Source of the DNA: Rhizobium favelukesii
Lineage (GTDB): Bacteria; Pseudomonadota; Alphaproteobacteria; Rhizobiales; Rhizobiaceae
DNA length: 64,000 bases
Assembly: GCF_000577275.2 (NCBI RefSeq)
Contig: NZ_HG916852.1
Span: 1,429,001 to 1,493,000 of the forward strand
Direction of reading: 5' to 3'
The notes beneath the pieces are model-generated. The model worked only from the letters and a program-made list of their open reading frames with translations. It was not told the DNA's origin and did not search any database. Shown here piece after piece: positions 56,678 to 64,000 of the stretch; position 1 is the stretch's first letter, and each line of letters opens with the position of its first letter. Both the position numbers and the translations under genes were made by a program.

Positions 56678-57943
56678 TTGTTTAAGAGGGTGCGACCCGC
56701 GACGGTGATATCCGGATGGCGGAGGACGAAGGTTGCGGGTGCGTTCGTCGCTGCTGTGGCGGCGATGGTTTTTGCATTTCTTCCGGACGTGAGAGCAGAT
56801 GATGTGGCGAAGGTCGAGCCGTTGCTCGCCTATGGTGCCCGCATCATCGGCGACGATGCCCGCACCCGCATCGTCATCGATTTCGATCGGGCACCGGACT
56901 TTTCGATCCATTACATTGCCAATCCCGAACGCGTTGTCATCGATCTCCCGGTGACGGCCTTCGGATTCCCAGCCGGCGACCTTTCGGCGAGGGGGCTTTT
57001 CAAGGACATCCGTTACGGCAAGATGGATGAGGACAGCGCCCGTATCGTGCTGACGGCCAAGAAACCGGTGAAGATGGAAGTCGCCAAGGTTCAGGCAGAT
57101 GAGGGCGGCAAGGGGCATCGTCTCATCCTTGATGCCGCAATGACGGACAAGGACAAGTTCGCGGAACTGGTCAAGGCCCAGTCATGGAGCGATCCTTCCT
57201 CTCAGCAGACGACCAGTGCCATCCCCGCGCCGGAGAGGCCGGCCAACGGCGATTTCATCATCGCCGTCGATGCCGGTCACGGCGGGATCGACACGGGCGC
57301 GATCGGCGTCGATACCAAGACGCAAGAGAAGGACGTAACGCTCGCTTTTGCCAATGCGCTTGCCGATCGTCTCAACCGCGAGAGCGGCATCAAAGCATTT
57401 CTGACGCGAAAGGACGACTCGTTCCTGTCGCTTTCCGAGCGTGTGGAGATTGCCCGTCAGAACCATGCGGGTCTGTTCATTTCGATGCATGCCGACACAC
57501 TGAAGCAGAAGGATATTCGTGGCGCGACAGTCTACACGATCTCCGACAGGGCCTCGGATAAGCTCGCCGCCGATCTGGCTGACCGCGAAAACCTTTCCGA
57601 CCAGATTGCCGGCAAGGAGACCGTGGCCGAGCCTCCCGAAGTCGCGGACATTCTGCTCGACCTAACACGCCGCGAAACGCAGGCTTTCTCGATTTCGCTG
57701 GCAGAGAGCGTGCTCGCGTCCTTCAAGGATCAGGTGGGGACAATCAACAACCCGCACCGCCATGCCGGCTTCCGCGTTCTTCAGGCGCCGGATGTGCCGT
57801 CTATCCTGTTGGAACTGGGCTTTCTTTCGAACAGGGAGGACGAAAAACTCCTGCTCGATGACGCATGGCGGGGAAGGATGGCGGACCTGCTGACGGAAGC
57901 GGTAAAGCACTATCGCACGGCGATGGTTGCAAATGGTGGCTGA
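56678..57943 (+). CDS. amiC: N-acetylmuramoyl-L-alanine amidase (AmiC type)
   Basis: Cleaves the stem peptide from glycan to split septal peptidoglycan. 421 residues: signal peptide (about 19-40, VAGAFVAAVAAMVFAFLPDVRA), AMIN domain (about 45-140, YGARIIGDDARTRIVIDFDRAP) and Amidase_3. Zinc ligands are visible in AVDAGHGGIDTGAIG (His), TQEKDVTLAF (Glu) and FISMHAD (His), and the catalytic Glu lies in ILLELGFLSNREDE. Start uncertain: TTG 56678 gives a full signal; GTG 56690 is the alternative. Gene order amiC-mrcA-prfB is familiar in Rhizobiales. Confidence 0.9.
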   Translation: MFKRVRPATVISGWRRTKVAGAFVAAVAAMVFAFLPDVRADDVAKVEPLLAYGARIIGDDARTRIVIDFDRAPDFSIHYIANPERVVIDLPVTAFGFPAGDLSARGLFKDIRYGKMDEDSARIVLTAKKPVKMEVAKVQADEGGKGHRLILDAAMTDKDKFAELVKAQSWSDPSSQQTTSAIPAPERPANGDFIIAVDAGHGGIDTGAIGVDTKTQEKDVTLAFANALADRLNRESGIKAFLTRKDDSFLSLSERVEIARQNHAGLFISMHADTLKQKDIRGATVYTISDRASDKLAADLADRENLSDQIAGKETVAEPPEVADILLDLTRRETQAFSISLAESVLASFKDQVGTINNPHRHAGFRVLQAPDVPSILLELGFLSNREDEKLLLDDAWRGRMADLLTEAVKHYRTAMVANGG

Positions 57944-58185
57944 TTCAGCCGTGGCCCAGATGTGACACTCGGTCGGGTAACACAATCGCAATGTGGGAAT
58001 AGCGCTTCAAGGCCCTATTTTACTCACATTCACGCCGTTACTCAGCCTTGTGTTTCCGTAGGTGAAACTGAATCGGCTTGTGGCGAAAACGCTCATGGAG
58101 TAAGTCGCCCAACGTGCAAGATGCCCCGATCCATGCGATTGTTATGCTCGCGCCGATCGATGATTGAGATACCGGTAGCTTAAAT

Positions 58186-60633
58186 ATGATTAGACTTCTT
58201 GGATATTTCTTCGGAGTGGCTTGCGTCCTGTTCTTGGGCGTGGCCGCTGTTGTTGCCATTTACCTGGCGACCGTCACGAAGGATCTTCCGGACTACGCAG
58301 TGCTGAGCAGCTACGAGCCGCCGGTGACGACCCGCGTGCATGCAGGCAACGGTGCGCTGATGGCGGAGTACGCCAAGGAGCGCAGACTTTTCCTGCCGAT
58401 CCAAGCTGTTCCCGATCGCGTCAAGGCTGCATTCCTGTCTGCCGAAGACAAGAACTTCTATCAGCATCCCGGCATCGACGTTACCGGCTTTGCGCGTGCG
58501 GTCGTCGCTTACCTGACCGGCGGCCCGACGCAGGGTGGTTCAACGATCACGCAACAGGTCGCCAAGAACTTCCTGCTTTCCAGCGAACAGACGATGGAGC
58601 GCAAGGCGAAGGAAGCGATCCTCTCCTTCCGTATCGAGCAGGCATACAGCAAGGACAAGATCCTTGAGCTGTACCTGAACGAGATCTTCTTCGGTCTAAA
58701 CTCCTATGGTATCGCGAGCGCCTCGCTCACCTATTTCAACAAGTCGGTGAATGAACTGACGATCGCCGACGCGGCCTACCTAGCCTCCCTGCCGAAGGGC
58801 CCGGCCAACTATCATCCCTTCCGTCATCCCGAAGCAGCGGTCACCCGCCGCAATTGGGTCATCGATCGCATGGTTGAGAATGGCTATGTCAGCCAGTCCG
58901 ATGGCGCCGAGGCAAAGAAGCAGCCGCTTGGCGTGACTGGCCGAAGCAGCGGTCCCTCGCTCTTTGCGTCCGGTTATTTTGCCGAGGCAGTCCGTCGCCA
59001 GCTGATCGAGCAGTACGGAGAGAAGATGCTTTATGAAGGCGGCCTGTCCGTTCGTACCTCCTTCGATCCCGAGCTTCAGGTCTTCGCGCGCAAGGCGCTG
59101 CAGGACGGCCTGACGACCTATGACGAACGCCGCGGCTTCCACGGCCCGATCAAGCAGATCGACACGACGGCTGACTGGGGCAAGGCGCTGGCCGATATTC
59201 CTGCGTTGATCGACGTGTCCGAGTGGCGATTGGCGGTCGTGCTGGCCGTATCGGACGATAGCGTCGACATCGGACTGCAGCCGCCGAAGGATGGCGCCGG
59301 CAAGATCCCTGCTGAACGCGAGCGCGGTGTCATCGAGGCCAAGAACATGCAGTGGGCGTATCGCTCGGCTGCCGGCCGGAAGACGGCAAAGTCGCCAGAC
59401 GGCGTCCTGTCGGCCGGCGATGTCGTCTACGTCGAACGGCTGGGTGACGAAGGTTCGAGGTCCTACCGGCTTCGCCAGCCGCCGAAGGTCGAGGGCGGTC
59501 TGGTGGCGATGGATCCGAAGACCGGTCGCGTTCTCGCGATGGTCGGCGGCTTCTCCTACGCGCAGTCGGAGTTCAACCGCGCGACCCAGGCGATGCGTCA
59601 GCCTGGATCGTCCTTCAAACCGTTCGTCTACGCGGCCGCCATGGACAATGGCTATACGCCGGCTTCGGTTGTGAGCGACGATCCGCTCTCGATCCAGACC
59701 GGCAATGGCCAGGTATGGGCGCCGGACAACTATGAAGGCGAGGGCGGTGGCGCCAACACGCTTCGCTTTGCCATCGAGCACTCGCGCAACCGGATGACGG
59801 TGCGCCTTGCGAACGACCTCGGCATGAACGTTGTTGCCGAGTATGCCGAGCGCTTCGGTATCTACGATCACATGATGCCGGTTCTCGCCATGTCGCTGGG
59901 TTCCGGGGAGACCACGGTGCTGCGCATGGTGTCGGCCTATTCGGTCATCGCCAACGGCGGCAAGCAGATCAAGCCGACGCTGATCGACCGGATCCAGGAC
60001 CGCTACGGCCGCACCATCTTCAAGCATGAGGAGCGCGTCTGTGAGGGCTGCAACGCCAGCGACTGGCAGAACCAGGAAGAGCCCAACGTCGTCGACAATC
60101 GCGAAACCGTTCTTGATCCGATGACCTCCTACCAGATCACTTCGATGCTGCAGGGCGTCGTCCAGCGTGGCACCGCTGCTGGCAAGGTCGATCTCGGTGA
60201 GCGCGATGTGGCCGGCAAGACCGGCACGACGAACGACGAGAAGGATGCGTGGTTCGTGGGCTTCACACCGGATCTCGTCGCCGGTCTCTATATCGGCTTC
60301 GATTCGCCTTCGACGCTCGGCCGCGGTGGCACGGGTGGCTCGCTGTCGGCGCCGGTCTTCAACGAATTCATGCAGGCTGCCGTCAAGGACATGCCGGCTT
60401 CCAAATTTGTCATTCCCGCTGGGATGAACCTCATTCCGATTGACCGCAAGACCGGCATGGCGGCAGCGCAAGGTGATCCGAACACGATCATCGAAGCTTT
60501 CAAGCCGGGCACTGGTCCCGCCGAGAGCTTCTCGGTCATCGGTATGGACAACACCATGGCGCCCGAGGAGATTTTGAAGACCTCGCCGCAGGCCAACCAG
60601 GCCGTTCAGTCCGGCGCCGGCGGTCTCTACTAA
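58186..60633 (+). CDS. mrcA: Penicillin-binding protein 1A
   Basis: Bifunctional transglycosylase/transpeptidase building peptidoglycan. 815 residues; N-terminal membrane anchor (about 5-28). The GT51 domain has the catalytic Glu87 in SAEDKNFYQHPGID and GGSTITQQVAKNFLLS. An OB-like insert lies at about 310-420. The transpeptidase has Ser in PGSSFKPFVY (SxxK), SRN in IEHSRNRM, and KTGT in AGKTGTTNDEK. Length normal. Strong terminator after it. Confidence 0.95.
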   Translation: MIRLLGYFFGVACVLFLGVAAVVAIYLATVTKDLPDYAVLSSYEPPVTTRVHAGNGALMAEYAKERRLFLPIQAVPDRVKAAFLSAEDKNFYQHPGIDVTGFARAVVAYLTGGPTQGGSTITQQVAKNFLLSSEQTMERKAKEAILSFRIEQAYSKDKILELYLNEIFFGLNSYGIASASLTYFNKSVNELTIADAAYLASLPKGPANYHPFRHPEAAVTRRNWVIDRMVENGYVSQSDGAEAKKQPLGVTGRSSGPSLFASGYFAEAVRRQLIEQYGEKMLYEGGLSVRTSFDPELQVFARKALQDGLTTYDERRGFHGPIKQIDTTADWGKALADIPALIDVSEWRLAVVLAVSDDSVDIGLQPPKDGAGKIPAERERGVIEAKNMQWAYRSAAGRKTAKSPDGVLSAGDVVYVERLGDEGSRSYRLRQPPKVEGGLVAMDPKTGRVLAMVGGFSYAQSEFNRATQAMRQPGSSFKPFVYAAAMDNGYTPASVVSDDPLSIQTGNGQVWAPDNYEGEGGGANTLRFAIEHSRNRMTVRLANDLGMNVVAEYAERFGIYDHMMPVLAMSLGSGETTVLRMVSAYSVIANGGKQIKPTLIDRIQDRYGRTIFKHEERVCEGCNASDWQNQEEPNVVDNRETVLDPMTSYQITSMLQGVVQRGTAAGKVDLGERDVAGKTGTTNDEKDAWFVGFTPDLVAGLYIGFDSPSTLGRGGTGGSLSAPVFNEFMQAAVKDMPASKFVIPAGMNLIPIDRKTGMAAAQGDPNTIIEAFKPGTGPAESFSVIGMDNTMAPEEILKTSPQANQAVQSGAGGLY

Positions 60634-60648
60634 CCCTTCCCCCGAACA

Positions 60649-60695
60649 GTTGTGGCGGCTGCGGCTCTTTACATCCGCAGCCGCCACAATTATTT
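60649..60695 (+). terminator. Intrinsic terminator of mrcA
   Basis: TTGTGGCGGCTGCGG pairs with CCGCAGCCGCCACAA (15 bp) with a 10-nt loop, followed by TTATTTG. 16 bp after the stop. Confidence 0.9.
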
Positions 60696-60733
60696 GACGG
60701 GCAACTTTCGAAGCAACGCAAAGAAGCAGGAAA

Positions 60734-61865
60734 ATGCGAGCGGAAATCCAGAACGTGGTCGATGAAACCAAGCAGGCTATCACCCTGCTGAGGAGGCATC
60801 TTTGACTGGGACCAGGCGGTAAGACGACTGGACTGGTTGAACAACAAGGCAGAGGATCCGAACCTCTGGAATGACGCCTCCGAGGCGCAGAAGCTGATGC
60901 GCGAGCGCCAGCAGCTCGACGATGGCATCAATGGCGTGCGGCACCTGGAGCAGCAGCTGAACGACAATGTCGAGCTCATCGAAATGGGCGAGGAGGAGGG
61001 CGACGAAGGCGTCGTCAAGGAGGCTGAGGACGCCCTGAAGGGTCTGAAGACCGAGGCCGCGCGCCGCCAGGTCGAAGCGATGCTTTCCGGCGAAGCCGAC
61101 AGCAATGACACGTATCTCGAAGTCCACTCCGGCGCCGGCGGCACGGAAAGTCAGGACTGGGCCAACATGCTTCTGCGCATGTACACCCGCTGGGCGGAAC
61201 GTCAGCGCTTCAAGGTGGAGCTTCTCGAAGTCCATGATGGCGAAGAAGCCGGCATCAAGTCTGCGACCCTGCTGGTCAAGGGCCAGAACGCCTATGGCTG
61301 GCTGAAGACGGAATCGGGCGTTCATCGCCTGGTTCGAATCTCGCCCTACGACAGCAATGCGCGCCGTCACACATCCTTCTCGTCGATCTGGGTCTATCCC
61401 GTCATCGACGATTCGATCCAGATCGACGTCAACGAAAGCGATTGCCGCATCGATACGTACCGCTCGTCGGGTGCCGGCGGCCAGCACGTCAACACGACAG
61501 ACTCCGCGGTCCGCATCACGCATATTCCCTCGGGCATCGTGGTACAGTGCCAGCAGGAACGCTCGCAGCACAAGAATCGCGCCAAGGCGTGGGACATGCT
61601 GCGTGCCCGCATGTACGAAGCCGAGCTGAAAAAGCGGGAAGACGCCGCAAACGCCGAAGCCGCCTCCAAGTCGGACATCGGCTGGGGCCACCAGATCCGC
61701 TCCTACGTTCTGCAGCCCTATCAGCTGGTCAAGGATCTACGGACGGGTGTGGCGAGCACGGCGCCTGGCGATGTTCTGGACGGCGAACTCAACGAGTTCA
61801 TGGAAGCAGCTCTCGCCCACCGCATCAGCGGCAAGCCGGACGCCGTCGTCGACGACATCGACTAA
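60734..61865 (+). CDS. prfB: Peptide chain release factor 2, with programmed +1 frameshift
   Basis: RF2 releases peptides at UGA and UAA. The gene is read as 60734-60802 joined to 60804-61865 (376 residues): ATG CGA ... CTG AGG AGG CAT CTT TGA C. The in-frame UGA at 60803-60805 is bypassed by a +1 shift at CUU, with AGGAGG placed 3 nt upstream of the CUU as the stimulating Shine-Dalgarno. This is the classic autoregulation: low RF2 favours frameshifting. GAGGQHVNT holds the GGQ peptidyl-hydrolysis motif; the codon-reading tripeptide reads SPY (RISPYDSN) rather than E. coli's SPF. The start at 60734 fits the usual short leader ORF. Confidence 0.94.
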
Positions 61866-61891
61866 CTGCTCTCAAGTTTGAATTTGGAGGC

Positions 61892-61909
61892 GGCCCGAAC
61901 GGGCCTTTT
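61892..61909 (+). terminator. Intrinsic terminator of prfB
   Basis: GGCCCG-AA-CGGGCC followed by TTTT. 26 bp after the stop. Short stem, tight loop. Confidence 0.7.
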
Positions 61910-61972
61910 CGATTCACTCGGGAGCCCCCATAAAGAGGGAACCCGTCAGCGTCAGAAGCGATGGAGGCGCGG

Positions 61973-62488
61973 CTAGTTGCTTGCTTTGCCGACGGTAACC
62001 TCTCCAAACTCATCGATCACGACAGTCCAGGTCTCCGATTCCACGTCCGGGTCGGTCTTCAAATAGATCATTGCAAAGAGCCCCGGCTCCTTGAGTATGC
62101 CGGAGGAGTTTTCGGGCCTGATGTCGGTGACATAGGGCCTGAGATCGTTGAGTTCCTGCAACTCCACCGTCGAGGCGATGGCTGGTCCGCCGTCGCCCTG
62201 CTCGATCTGTTGCAGATAGATCTTGGCCGTGCGGTCTGCTTGCCTGACAGCAAACAATTTGTAGTAGCCGTGGCGCGGTTTTGCCGGAGCGGCAGCGGGC
62301 ATCACGGTCTGAGAGGCTGAAGGTGCGCGTTGGACGCCAGGCGTCGTGCCGTCGTCTTCCCAGTAGCCCGTGCTCGTCGCGAATATGATCGAAGCCGGCA
62401 GGACTGGGTCGTCTGCCGCAGCGGTCCGAGCGCAGAGTGCGGGCACGGCGAGCAGCAATGCACAAAGCGTCGTTCGTCGCAGGTTCAT
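61973..62488 (-). CDS. Exported protein of unknown function (171 aa)
   Basis: A signal peptide (MNLRRTTLCALLLAVPALCARTAAA-DDP) precedes a short low-complexity spacer (SASQTVMPAAAPAKPRHGYYKLF) and a conserved-looking core (AKIYLQQIEQGD, SSGILKEPGLFAMIYLKTDPDVESETWTVVIDEFGEV). No family recognised. Separated by 3 bp from nadK, so they are co-transcribed. Confidence 0.7.
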   Translation of the reverse strand: MNLRRTTLCALLLAVPALCARTAAADDPVLPASIIFATSTGYWEDDGTTPGVQRAPSASQTVMPAAAPAKPRHGYYKLFAVRQADRTAKIYLQQIEQGDGGPAIASTVELQELNDLRPYVTDIRPENSSGILKEPGLFAMIYLKTDPDVESETWTVVIDEFGEVTVGKASN

Positions 62489-62491
62489 CTC

Positions 62492-63265
62492 TCAGTCCTC
62501 AAACTGCTCGGCAAGAATACGATCGGACCATGATCGATCAGGATCGGAGAGAATGCGCGCCGTGGTATGTTCCGATTGAGCGATGCGAATATGAAGCACC
62601 GATTTCACTTCCGTGTTGTCGGCAACCGCGTTGACCGGACGTTTCTCCGCCTCGAGAATATGAATATCGACTGTCACCTTGTTGGGCAGTAGCGCGCCGC
62701 GCCAACGCCGCGGCCGGAACGCGCTGACCGGAGTCATCGCCAGCAGCGGTGCGTCAAGCGGCAGGATCGGTCCGTGGGCGGAGAGGTTATAGGCCGTCGA
62801 ACCCGCGGGCGTCGCCACCATCAGGCCGTCGCAGATGAGTTCGTCGAGCCGGACGACGCCGTCCACCTCGACCCGCAGCTTGGCGGCCTGGTAGGATTGC
62901 CGGAACAACGACACTTCGTTGATGGCAAGGGCTGTCAAATTCGTGCCGTCCGAATTCGCCGTTGTCATCTGCAACGGGTGAAAGGCGTTTTCGACAGCCG
63001 CGCAGATTCGATCCTGCAGGTTCTCCGTTCGGTAGTCGTTCATGAGGAAGCCGACAGAGCCGCGATTCATGCCGTAGACAAGCTTGCCGGAATTCATCGT
63101 GCCGTGCAGCGTCTGCAGCATGAACCCGTCGCCACCAAGGGCGACGATGACGTCGGCATCATCAGGGGGCACGTCGCCATAAATGCCAATCAGCTCTTCC
63201 CGCGCCGCCAGCGCCTCAGTTGCCGAGGAGGCAAGGAAGGAAAGCGTCTGAAATGAACGGCCCAT
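62492..63265 (-). CDS. nadK: NAD kinase
   Basis: ATP (or polyphosphate)-dependent phosphorylation of NAD to NADP. 257 residues, short as is usual in alphaproteobacteria. GGDG motif at about 44-47 (IVALGGDGFMLQTLH), NE motif in AINEVSLFR, and CDGLMVATPAGSTAYNLSAHGPI, the conserved NAD-binding loop. ATG at 63265. Confidence 0.93.
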   Translation of the reverse strand: MGRSFQTLSFLASSATEALAAREELIGIYGDVPPDDADVIVALGGDGFMLQTLHGTMNSGKLVYGMNRGSVGFLMNDYRTENLQDRICAAVENAFHPLQMTTANSDGTNLTALAINEVSLFRQSYQAAKLRVEVDGVVRLDELICDGLMVATPAGSTAYNLSAHGPILPLDAPLLAMTPVSAFRPRRWRGALLPNKVTVDIHILEAEKRPVNAVADNTEVKSVLHIRIAQSEHTTARILSDPDRSWSDRILAEQFED

Positions 63266-63481
63266 GTAATTCCTTTGTCGTATTCAACGAACGATAACAT
63301 AGTCTTGGCGTCTAGGCGCCAATAAAAGCCGATTTTGTCAAGTGCATCTGCGGCGCTGGACGGAGCCAACGTCAACTCGAAGGGTCGCATTCACGCGAAG
63401 AGCTAGCTCGCCTCGGTTCACACCGTCGGCGCAACAGCCCCAAAGTCAATGCTTAGGTAGTTCTGAGTAGAAGGAGAAGGA

Positions 63482-63531
63482 TGGTGCCCCCGGCAGGGTT
63501 CGAACCCGCGACCCCCTGATTACAAATCAGG
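63482..63531 (-). tRNA. tRNA-Thr(TGT) 3' fragment, probable attachment site (att)
   Basis: On the minus strand the anticodon arm CCTGA TTTGTAA TCAGG (anticodon TGT), the T arm GCGGG TTCGAAC CCTGC and the acceptor 3' strand CGGGGGC-A-CCA are intact. The D arm and the 5' acceptor strand (expected GCCCCCG) are absent: the sequence 5' of the anticodon stem is unrelated. The break therefore falls at the anticodon stem, the usual crossover point of tyrosine integrases. It is a remnant and not a working tRNA. Confidence 0.85.
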
Positions 63532-63546
63532 ATGGAAAGCCTTATT

Positions 63547-64000
63547 TCACAGTGCCTTTACGGAGTCATGCGCCATTTGTGCGCCATCGCCGAAAATGGA
63601 TGTCGAAATCTGGTCCATGACGTTGCGATGGCTGTCGCTTGGAAAGAGGTGCGCATATCTCGACATCGTGACGGCCAGCGAGGAGTGGCCGGCGAACGTC
63701 TGGACGGTCTTTGGCTGTAGGCCAGCCTCGATCCATGTCGATATCGCGAAATGGCGAAGGGCGTGCCAATTGAAGGGCTTGAATTTCTTGCCGCCCTCTT
63801 TTGCCTTGGCGGCTGTCGTGGCCAGGAGAGGCCGGAAATCGCGCTTGAGGATGTTCTTGTGATCGAGGAACCCGCCCTTGGAATTTGGGAATACTAGATC
63901 GTCCGCCTCTGACTTATTGGCGGCTTCTTTCCACTTTCGAAGCTCGGCCAGCATCGCGGACGAGAGAGGAACCTGCCGGAGACCTGCAGTCGATTTGGTT
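63547..64000 (-). CDS. Tyrosine integrase, C-terminal catalytic part (start outside window)
   Basis: The frame is open to the right window edge. TKSTAGLRQVPLSS is the end of the beta-hairpin region with the catalytic Lys position. NWHALRHFAISTWIEAGL holds the H-x-x-R box, QTFAGHSSLAVTMSRYAHLF holds His/Trp-equivalent His and the Tyr nucleophile. The first Arg (box I) is off-window. Its 3' end lies 15 bp from the tRNA-Thr fragment, the position expected for the integrase of an island inserted in that tRNA. Confidence 0.9.
   Translation of the reverse strand, partial: TKSTAGLRQVPLSSAMLAELRKWKEAANKSEADDLVFPNSKGGFLDHKNILKRDFRPLLATTAAKAKEGGKKFKPFNWHALRHFAISTWIEAGLQPKTVQTFAGHSSLAVTMSRYAHLFPSDSHRNVMDQISTSIFGDGAQMAHDSVKAL

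Noticed and set aside
58780..60783. Very long minus-strand open frame (667 codons) opposite mrcA
   Set aside because: Shadow of PBP1A; composition is Arg/His-rich without motifs.
63482..63531. Complete tRNA-Thr gene
   Set aside because: The D arm and 5' acceptor strand are absent, so it cannot fold into a tRNA.

Overview
The window is about 64 kb of chromosome from an alphaproteobacterium of the order Rhizobiales, most likely the Rhizobiaceae (Sinorhizobium/Ensifer/Rhizobium type). The evidence is high-G+C codon use, an Mg-type HemB, RNase E with an acidic insert in its S1 domain, an LdtR-type MarR regulator near an L,D-transpeptidase, a K+-independent H+-pyrophosphatase of the Rhodospirillum type, and a upp-like polysaccharide locus. 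Most of it is housekeeping DNA. I found no CRISPR array, phage, defence system or secondary-metabolite cluster.

Layout. 1-2.3 kb: polyphosphate kinase (3' part) and exopolyphosphatase. 2.3-8.3 kb: an accessory stretch with an EamA transporter, a decayed IS5-family element and a second solo end of it, a VOC protein, an IS630-family element with a split transposase, a secreted phytase-like esterase and a membrane adenylate/guanylate cyclase. 8.4-21 kb: rnd, a Tat-exported multicopper oxidase, aspS, an exported protein, parC, an SRPBCC protein, a DMT transporter, bpt, an RDD protein and hemB. 21-25 kb: a DUF6163-like membrane protein, ldtR, a glycosyltransferase-like gene and a Tat-type L,D-transpeptidase, suggesting a cell-wall stress module. 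25-31.4 kb: glyA-nrdR-ribD-ribE, then ribH-nusB after a short accessory run (GNAT, cupin, small exported protein). 31.6-39 kb: hppA, bamE, divergent CBP3-family chaperone-DUF177, then plsX-fabH-ihfA-merR. 39-42.7 kb: HAD phosphatase, zinc ribbon, a CAP protein and a lipoprotein in a patch of different base composition, tRNA-Pro(GGG), and small proteins of unknown function.

42.7-51 kb is an exopolysaccharide locus. Polymerase, initiating sugar-phosphate transferase, GT4 glycosyltransferase and Wza-type exporter are transcribed leftward. A chain-length/co-polymerase protein whose ATPase domain looks dead is transcribed divergently, and a CelD-type acyltransferase converges on it. The gene set resembles the upp (unipolar polysaccharide) loci of Agrobacterium and relatives. 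51-63.3 kb returns to core genes: DUF2842, ctaA, a DHFR-like reductase, rne with a long leader, amiC and mrcA (peptidoglycan), prfB with an intact +1 programmed frameshift, an exported protein and nadK.

The right end (63.48-64 kb) is a genomic-island junction. Only the 3' part of a tRNA-Thr(TGT) is present, broken exactly at the anticodon stem, and a tyrosine integrase running off the window abuts it. The island lies mainly to the right, outside the window. The most noteworthy observations are this junction, the IS end that supplies the stop codon of the EamA gene, the IS630 insertion between a gene and its terminator, and the pseudo-kinase co-polymerase of the polysaccharide locus.
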